Assembly: GCF_002127325.2 (NCBI RefSeq)
Contig: NC_035436.2
Coordinates: 26,790,354 to 26,854,353 of the forward strand
Source: Helianthus annuus
Lineage: Eukaryota; Streptophyta; Magnoliopsida; Asterales; Asteraceae
DNA length: 64,000 nucleotides
Direction of reading: 5' to 3'
Shown: one piece after another, positions 57,850-64,000 of the stretch
Layout of the letters: every line of letters starts with the position of its first letter
Numbering within the stretch: the stretch's first letter is position 1
The notes under the pieces: model-generated
Told to the model about the DNA's origin: nothing
The model's input: only the letters and a program-made list of their open reading frames with translations
Databases searched by the model: none
Position numbers and translations under genes: made by a program

Positions 57850-59204
57850 CAAACCGATTTGACTTTTTGACCTTTTTCACATTATCAGTGTTCGAGAAAT
57901 CCACTTAAGTATCTAGGTCCAAGTTAATGACCCTAGGTACTTAATTTGTCGACCAAGTTCAACTTAATGACCTTGGTTGACCCAAAGCAAAAACAAACTG
58001 ATATTTTTAAACATTTTTTCTGAAAATTCTACAAGTTTCAGCTTAATGAACTTGCAATTTGACTTTTTATATTCTTTGTTTGTATCAAGATTAGCTCCCA
58101 ACTTGTTTTTCAGCTCAGAACAACTTCCTGCAACTTGCATCAGACTGTGAATCTGAAGATCAATCCTCCGCTTTGGTTTGTCAAAAAAAATAAAGCAGAA
58201 GTATAAAATCTTTTTGAGTTTTCAATGTAGATTCTAAACTATAAAAGTATAACTGAACTTGAAAAACAGATTGTAAAGAAAGAAATCTATTTACAAACCT
58301 ATTTTTGTTGAGCGTGTCAGGGAATCATATCAGCTTTTTAGACAAGTTACAAGTACCGTTAAGCTTCATTTCATATTCAGGATTAAACAATTCACCTCGA
58401 TTGTCGATATACTGATCCATTTTAAGTTTTCTCACAGATTTCAATTTATTCAGGATATGATTTAGATGTCTTATAAACTTAACTCATTCATGTGTCCCAC
58501 CCTTTGAATATACTCCCGTATCAAGTTCCCAGTATTCAGTCTTACAGGTGAGTATACCACAGATGATATCTGTAGGGGGTTAAATGCGAGGGCCGTGAGA
58601 GCTCAGGTCGATACTTCCGTATACGCAGAGAGATGACGGCTTCGACTTTTCGGTGTGTCCCCTTTAGAGGATCTTTTGATTTCAACAGCAGCGACTATCA
58701 ATTTTATTGTTTCATCAGCTTGCTGAGGGTGATGCTATGTTTCAAGCATTTTGCGGAAAGTATTATTCGGGGACTAGGTCAGAACTTCCATTCAGCAGAA
58801 GTCCCGGAATAATACCCCAGATATCACTGAGTATAAAGACCTAGTATCTCAGAATAAGGGACCTATCAAACGAGATTTCAGGGGTTACCTATATATCCAA
58901 ATAGTGTTCCCCACTAAGTAAGTCTCGTTATGAATTTTTAAGTTTATATCCCGAACAAATCTATTGACTGTGTAAAAACCTATCGACACATCATTAGTGA
59001 GACTGTTTAAACCTTTTAAAACTTTACAAATCTTTAGCATACCGTAACAGTCTAGCTGATGTACTATCATTTTCCCTTTTTACACAGGCTCTTTTTCATA
59101 TTTTATTGTTTTTGGATTTTGAAATTTTATCATGTTTTTGGCTTTTTGATTTTTTAATGTTTTTGGATTTTCTAGAAAGTATATACAGATATACCTATCT
59201 CCCC
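57850..59204 (-). other. RE6 noncoding 3' domain
   Basis: This follows pol. Shared landmarks with RE1, RE5 and RE7 are: a GGGGGAG tract (about 59202), 'gatgtactatcattttcc' (about 59059), 'ccccagatatcactgagtat' (58812), 'gcagagagatgacggcttcg' (58625) and 'cagtcttacaggtgagtata' (58538). Instead of reaching a polypurine tract, it leads into the promoter of the internal gene. Confidence 0.65.
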
Positions 59205-60275
59205 CTAAAGACCAAAACAGGTAAAAAATCGACAAACCATTGCAGATAGATTATCAACATCATCTACAGTGGTATCCTCATCAACGCCAACAATCCCATC
59301 CTTCACCGACAAAAGCATCATACCATTCAGTTTTAAAAGATATTTAAAACGTGATCTATCAAATGCTTTGGTATGTAAATCAGCTTTTTGCTCGTCAGTG
59401 TGGATTTTCTCAATTCGTATCAACTTTTTCTCGAAACAATCGCGAATAAAATGATGACGAATTTCTATATGTTTGGTTTTAGCGTGATGAACCGGATTTT
59501 TTTGTTATATTTATTGCAGCCTCATTATCAACAAAAAGAGGAGTGTTAAGAAACTGCAAACCGTAATCGCGCATCTGTTGCTGTATCCATAGGATCTGAG
59601 AACAGCAACTGCTGGCAGAAATGTACTCTGCTTCACATGTGGATAGCACCACAGATGTTTGTTTCTTACACTGCCAGGTAACCAAGCGAGGTCCAAAGAA
59701 CTGGCATCCTGCAGTTGTTGATTTGGCATTGACTTTCCAGCATCCGAAATCCGAGTCGGAATACCCTTCGAGCGTAAAGTCGCCTTTTCTAGGATACCAC
59801 AACGATGGAGTTCCCTTCAGGTAGCGTAATATCCTTTTCACAATGATCAAGTGCGAAGCTCTCGGGTTAGATTGAAATCTTGCTGCGAGGCACGTCGGAT
59901 ACATAATGTCGGGTCTTGAAGCAGTAAGATACATCAAAGAACCAATCATGGAACGATAAGGTGTTTCATCTGCCCTGTCTCCGGTGAGATCTGGGTGAAT
60001 CCCATGATTTGTTGCTAATAGGGTTGCCGCAGGAGTAGAACCTGACATTCAAAATTTCTCTAGAATATCATGAACGTACTTCGTCTGGTGTATAAAAATT
60101 CCTTCAGGAAGTTGATCAACTTGGAGTCCCAAAAAGAATTTCATTTCCCCCATTGATGACATTTCGAACTTTTGCTTCATTACTTGTTCAAAATCTTTGC
60201 ACAAGTCCTCGTTTGTTGACCCAAAAATTATGTCATCCACATAAATCTGTACTATCAGCAGGTGACCGTCGACTA
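59205..60275 (-). pseudogene. RE6 pol fragment (RT C-terminal half and RNase H)
   Basis: This begins within reverse transcriptase just before [11 protein letters not shown] and continues through [15 protein letters not shown] and RNase H (YSDSDFGCW, CEAEYIS, FVDNEAA) to the C terminus. Breaks are a TGA at 60049-60051 and a one-base frame change in an A run near 59500, after which the frame from about 59423 is used. It is similar to the RE1 pol ([22 protein letters not shown]). The upstream half is separated by the RE7 insertion. Confidence 0.85.
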
Positions 60276-60746
60276 TGTAGGATCGTTTGGCGACCCGAAT
60301 GAGTCGATCAGAGGCGTTTTAGTCGATTACAGGTGCGGAAAACAAGTAATTAACGTAGGAATATCTTGATATACACTTTAAACTCCTTTTCTATTGATTT
60401 GACGCCAAATACAACCAGTTCTCGATCCGGCAGCACTTCGGTACGAGAATCAGGATCTGTTACAAATGAGATCGCCCTTAGGGTATTTATACTAGACTGG
60501 AACCGCTTATTGGACAGGCCCAATAAGCGGCCCACACATGACTTTGGAGCGGTCCAACATGGTTACCACTCGAGCGGCCCTAAACTATGACATATGAGCG
60601 GCCCACAATACTAAAGAACCTAATGAGCGATCCAACTATATAAAATCTATACAATCACTCAATTTCTTACATTTCTAGCCCAGATCTAACGTTCTAAGAC
60701 TTATGACTCGATACAAGACGTAATCAGCAGATGTAGTGCACCAACA
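60276..60746 (-). repeat. RE7 3' LTR
   Basis: This 471-bp LTR has TG...CA ends. AGCGGCCC-type motifs (60507-60645) lie directly upstream in element sense of the TATA box, gtataaatac (60484-60493). The polypurine tract abuts at 60747 (actccccctca on the plus strand). Confidence 0.8.
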
Positions 60747-62593
60747 GACTCCCCCTCAGATGTTGATGGAGTCGACTATCGAGTCACAACAATGCTGTAT
60801 CTTCACAACTTCAGTCTTGATCAGTCTTCGGGCTTCTCTCTTTCTAGCTTCAGACTCCCCCTCTGGATTTGCTGGCATTCCTTTGATCTTCAGCAACATC
60901 TTCAGGATCGACGCCTGGCTATCCTGCATAAACTCTAACTCAAAGTAAATTTCTTTCACATATATATATCAAACATATAATACTGCATCAAATCAGACTT
61001 TCTATCCAAAACAAACACAAATTTTGATGAACCACTTGAAAAGGTTAGATTATGAAAACAATTAATTTCACACAAACACTCCCCCTCAAGTATTGCTCAT
61101 CATGTTTAGCACTTGGAATTTTGAAAATCAGCTATCCAACATCAGTTGTCGAAAATCTTTTTGAATTTTCAAAAATTATGCTAAAACACACCAAAAATCT
61201 TTTTGGATTTTTCTGAAAGAAAATAAAATGCAGAAATAAACTATTTACAGACAATATTTTTGTGAGCTCGTGCAAGAGGATCATATCAGTATATGAGACA
61301 AATCACCAACACCGTTAAGCTTTAAACATTTTAAGTTCTAAACAATTTACCTAGATTGTCAGTATGTTTGTCCATTTAAATTTTCAACACAAATTTCAAT
61401 CGAATCGAGATACAATATTAATGTTTTAAAGACTTAAACTTAATTGTGTATCACTCCACTTGAATATACTCCTGTATCCAGATCCCAAATATTCAGTCTT
61501 ACAGGTGAGTATACCACAGCTGATATCTGTAAAGGGGTAATGTGCGAGGGCCGTGAGAGCTCAGGTCGATACTTCCGTATACGCAGAGAGATGACGGCTT
61601 CGACTTATGGTGGGTCCCCTTTAATGGATCTTTTTTACAACAGCAATGACTATCAATTTTATTGTTTAATCAGATTGCTGAGGGCGGCGCTTTTTCAAGC
61701 ATTTGCAGAAAGTATTATTCGGGGACTAGGTCAGTATTTCCATACAGCAGAAGTCCCGGAATAATACCCCAGATATCACTGAGCATAAAGACCTAGTATC
61801 TCAGAATACGGGACCTTTCAAACAAGATTTCGGGGGTTACCCATATATCCAAGAATAGTTACCCACGAATCAAGCAAGTTTGATTTAGGTTTATATCTCG
61901 TTTCAATTTACTAAATGTGCGAAAATCTACTGACACATCTGCAGTAAGATCGTTTATCACATTAAACTTTCCAATTCTTTAGCGTGTTGTGATAGTCCAC
62001 TGATGTACTATCATTTCCTCTTTTATGCAACAAAAACTCATTTTTAGTTTTATCAAGTTTTTGTCTTTTTCAAATTTTCTAATGTTTTTGGATTTTCTGA
62101 AATACTTACTCCCCCTAAAATTCAAATACATCTAAAGAAAATTGAAAACAAACTGTACAAAATATGACAACTGATATCGAATCTCCTCAATTCGCCATTC
62201 ACTAGGCATAAACAATCAGAACTCCCCCTATCACCAAACTATTTTCCCATTTAGATTTCAAAACACTTAAGTTTGTTTTAATCAAAATGGTTTTTCCGGA
62301 AAATAAGTTTGATTGATTTTACCAATTGTAGGTTACCATTTGTAAGAAAATCCAACAAATGTTCGGGGATGTGGTTCATCATCTTGTCTAACGACCAATG
62401 TAGGAAAAATACAAGTACAACTTAATGTCCTTGATTTACCATTTTCAGTTCAGAATCCTCTGTACCAATTGTAAAACAAACAAAAACAAACCACTTTACC
62501 GTTTATAAGATTGACGTTACCGAATTAAATTCAAGAAAGATGCCGATTCATGATCCACGATACCATCTTGGGATCTCCGGCAAGTCCTGAGAC
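60747..62593 (-). other. RE7 noncoding 3' domain with repeated GGGGGAG tracts
   Basis: The complement of GGGGGAG occurs near 60751, 60859, 61080, 62110 and 62223. Conserved blocks are 'gatgtactatcatttcctct' (62003), 'ccccagatatcactgagcat' (61766), 'gcagagagatgacggcttcg' (61581) and 'cagtcttacaggtgagtata' (61494), in the same order as in RE6. No coding region is supported. Confidence 0.7.
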
Positions 62594-64000
62594 TTACTGT
62601 TCATAATATGTACCATACCAGTCACAAACCAGGGATGGTTCAACCTTTTCTTTCTTTGTTTTCTTCTCGTAAAATTCCTTAACCCCTTTTACTTTTCGAT
62701 CAATCATTTTGCCAAAGATGTGTTTTACCCTGGGGTTAAAGACCTTCTCAGCATCAAATTCCTGTTCATCATGATAAAATTGATTAGAAATCTCAACTTT
62801 ACCAATTTTCTTTTTATAATTTTCAGCCCGAAGTGATGGAAACTCATCATCACTAACACTCGGAACTGAGTTCTCAACTTTTTCATCAGCTTCACATTTT
62901 GATACAACTTGTGGCTCTATTGACTTTGTGGAATCAGTTTCATCGCCTGAAGATAGCTCCTCTGATTTAGATCCATCAGAATCATCGCTAGAGCTTTCAC
63001 CAACCTTCTTCACAACCCATTTCTGATTGTCCGATTTGGCTCTCTTTTTGTAAAACTTGGTCGAACTCTCACCAATTTCAAAAATAGAATCTTTAAACAG
63101 TTTTGTTCTATCAAGTGGTGATTCGAACGCAAACACCTTTTCTGAAATTTTGCGAAAAACTCCCTGTTTTGATTGTATCGCCTGAGAACAATCTTTGGCG
63201 ATATGTCCAACATTGTTGCATCTGTAACAGGTTCTCGAGTCTTTCTTTAGTTCAGCTTGTTTCTTTTTCAAAAATTCACTGTTCTTTTCCCTCTAGAAAC
63301 TTTTCTTTTCTTCTTCATCAGTTGATGTACCTGAAACAAAGGACATTTTGGATTTAAAATCACAAACATATTTTTCATTTTTCTGTTTTTCTGTCGGAGT
63401 AAAACCTAATCCTTTCTTTTTGAAATTACCGCTATGGTTTGATCTCTTTTGGAAATCTGAACCAGAACTGTAATTCTTTTTCTTGTTTAATCTCTGTTGT
63501 ACTCTTGAGGTGTATTTTTTAGGTTTTTCATTAAGACATAAGTCTTTAATTTCAGAACTATTAATTTCTGTGATTTTGAAAACCTTGTTTATCAATTCAG
63601 TTTTGACTCCTCTTAATGGAAATTCCTCATCAGAATATAATTTGTCCGAATTCTTCAAAGTATAAGCAAATTTAAACAATCCATCATCCAAATTAGATTT
63701 TGATAACAAGAATTTTCTATCATAGACTAATTTTCCCTGTTTTTCTGTTTGCCCCGGAGTTTTTGACTCAGATTTTGACTCTAACGCTGACTCCGACTTT
63801 AACTCTTCACTGTCATCACTATCTAAAACATGATCCACGACTTTCTTCATCAATTGAGACTGTTGATCAGTGTCAGATGATGTAAACACAACATCAATAT
63901 TTTCAGGAAGACTGACTGACGACTCTGACTCCCACTGTAAATTTGTCGCCTTTTTGACTCTTTCATCGTTAGGATGTCTAGGCAAATATCCGTTTTCCAG
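62594..64000 (-). pseudogene. RE7 gag, C-terminal part
   Basis: This is open to the window edge. It contains YSDEEFPLRGVKTELI, a knuckle, CYRCNNVGHIAKDC (about 63228-63187), a DNQKWVVKK(V/S)G(E/D)SSSDDSD-type acidic stretch and FGKMIDRKVKGVKEFYEKK. All are matched in the RE5 gag. One TAG (63293-63295) interrupts the frame; no frameshift was seen. After the stop at 62594 there is no protease or pol. Confidence 0.82.

Larger units (their letters stand above)
51445..60275 (-). mobile_element. RE6: 3' part of a Sirevirus-type element with an extra internal gene
   Basis: In its own direction this runs from an interrupted pol (RT to RNase H, 60275-59205) to a noncoding 3' domain (59204 to about 57850). 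Next comes an apparent spliced gene with its own TATA box (57770-51994), then a polypurine tract and a 506-bp 3' LTR (51445-51950). RE7 interrupts pol at 60275/60276, so the 5' part, if it exists, lies beyond the window. The LTR and the internal gene share the same CGATCGGCTGG motif, which argues that they belong to one element. Confidence 0.7.
60276..64000 (-). mobile_element. RE7: gag-only Sirevirus-type element nested in RE6 (partial)
   Basis: The 3' LTR (60276-60746), polypurine tract, noncoding 3' domain and C-terminal two-fifths of gag are in the window; the rest lies beyond 64000. Gag is followed directly by the 3' domain without pol, as in RE5. The bases before the LTR, gacta (60271-60275), should be repeated at the far end if the boundary is right. 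Its LTR ends (TGTTGGTGCA and AAACGATCCTACA) are related to those of RE5. Confidence 0.8.

Overview
The window is plant nuclear DNA made almost entirely of nested and decayed retrotransposons, with one intact host gene. The repeat families (Sirevirus-type Ty1/copia elements with very long gags, short GGGGGAG tracts and 'TGGTATCAGAGC' primer-binding sites) and a CYP71-clan P450 suggest a eudicot, most likely Asteraceae. That assignment rests on family recognition and was not confirmed by a search.

Layout, left to right. 1-1215: Ty3/gypsy pieces (an LTR-type fragment and a gag-protease remnant). 1216-12965: a LINE fragment (LINE-A) split by RE1 (1624-12869, minus), a complete Sirevirus-type element with nearly identical LTRs and a perfect 5-bp target duplication. 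12966-19254: AT-rich DNA with a TAA microsatellite, two fold-back MITEs, a CGTAAAA heptamer array, telomere-like repeats and a poly-C run. 19255-26040: a second LINE (LINE-B) split by RE2 (19458-24091, plus), a copia element with several inactivating changes. 26246-28912: RE3 (minus), a small gag-only LTR element. 28978-30793 (minus): the only intact host gene, a two-exon cytochrome P450 ending 65 bp from RE3. 31259-31640: a Mutator-type MITE containing a minisatellite; a duplicated copy of its surroundings at about 37920-38165 lacks it. 33145-37776: RE4 (minus), a copia element with TA...TA LTR ends, lying in a SINE-like repeat. 39370-41085: gypsy-type LTR debris. 41086-42290: a nuclear copy of plastid atpE/atpB with stops in both genes. 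42735-49904: RE5 (plus), a Sirevirus-type element with gag but no pol. 49905-51444: a degenerate repeat of about 155 bp. 51445-60275: RE6 (minus), the 3' part of a Sirevirus-type element that carries an apparent intron-containing gene with its own TATA box between pol and the 3' LTR. 60276 to the window end: RE7 (minus), a second gag-only element nested in the RE6 pol.

The most interesting signals come from comparing the four Sirevirus-type elements. Each has its own short, partly palindromic motif array directly upstream of the LTR TATA box: CGAAGGAT in RE1, TTCCG/CGGAA in RE5, CGATCGGCTGG in RE6 and AGCGGCCC in RE7. In RE1 and RE5 the array recurs in the leader; in RE6 it recurs in the promoter and first intron of the internal gene. 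All four share a roughly 1-2 kb noncoding 3' domain with repeated GGGGGAG tracts. RE5 and RE7 lack pol in the same way, which points to a pol-less family moved by enzymes supplied in trans.

Insertion ages implied by LTR mismatches counted by eye: RE1 (1 in 628) is youngest, then RE4 (about 3 in 214), RE2 (about 7-8 in 280), RE3 (about 7 in 200 plus an indel) and RE5 (about 18 in 422). All comparisons were made by reading, without alignment software.
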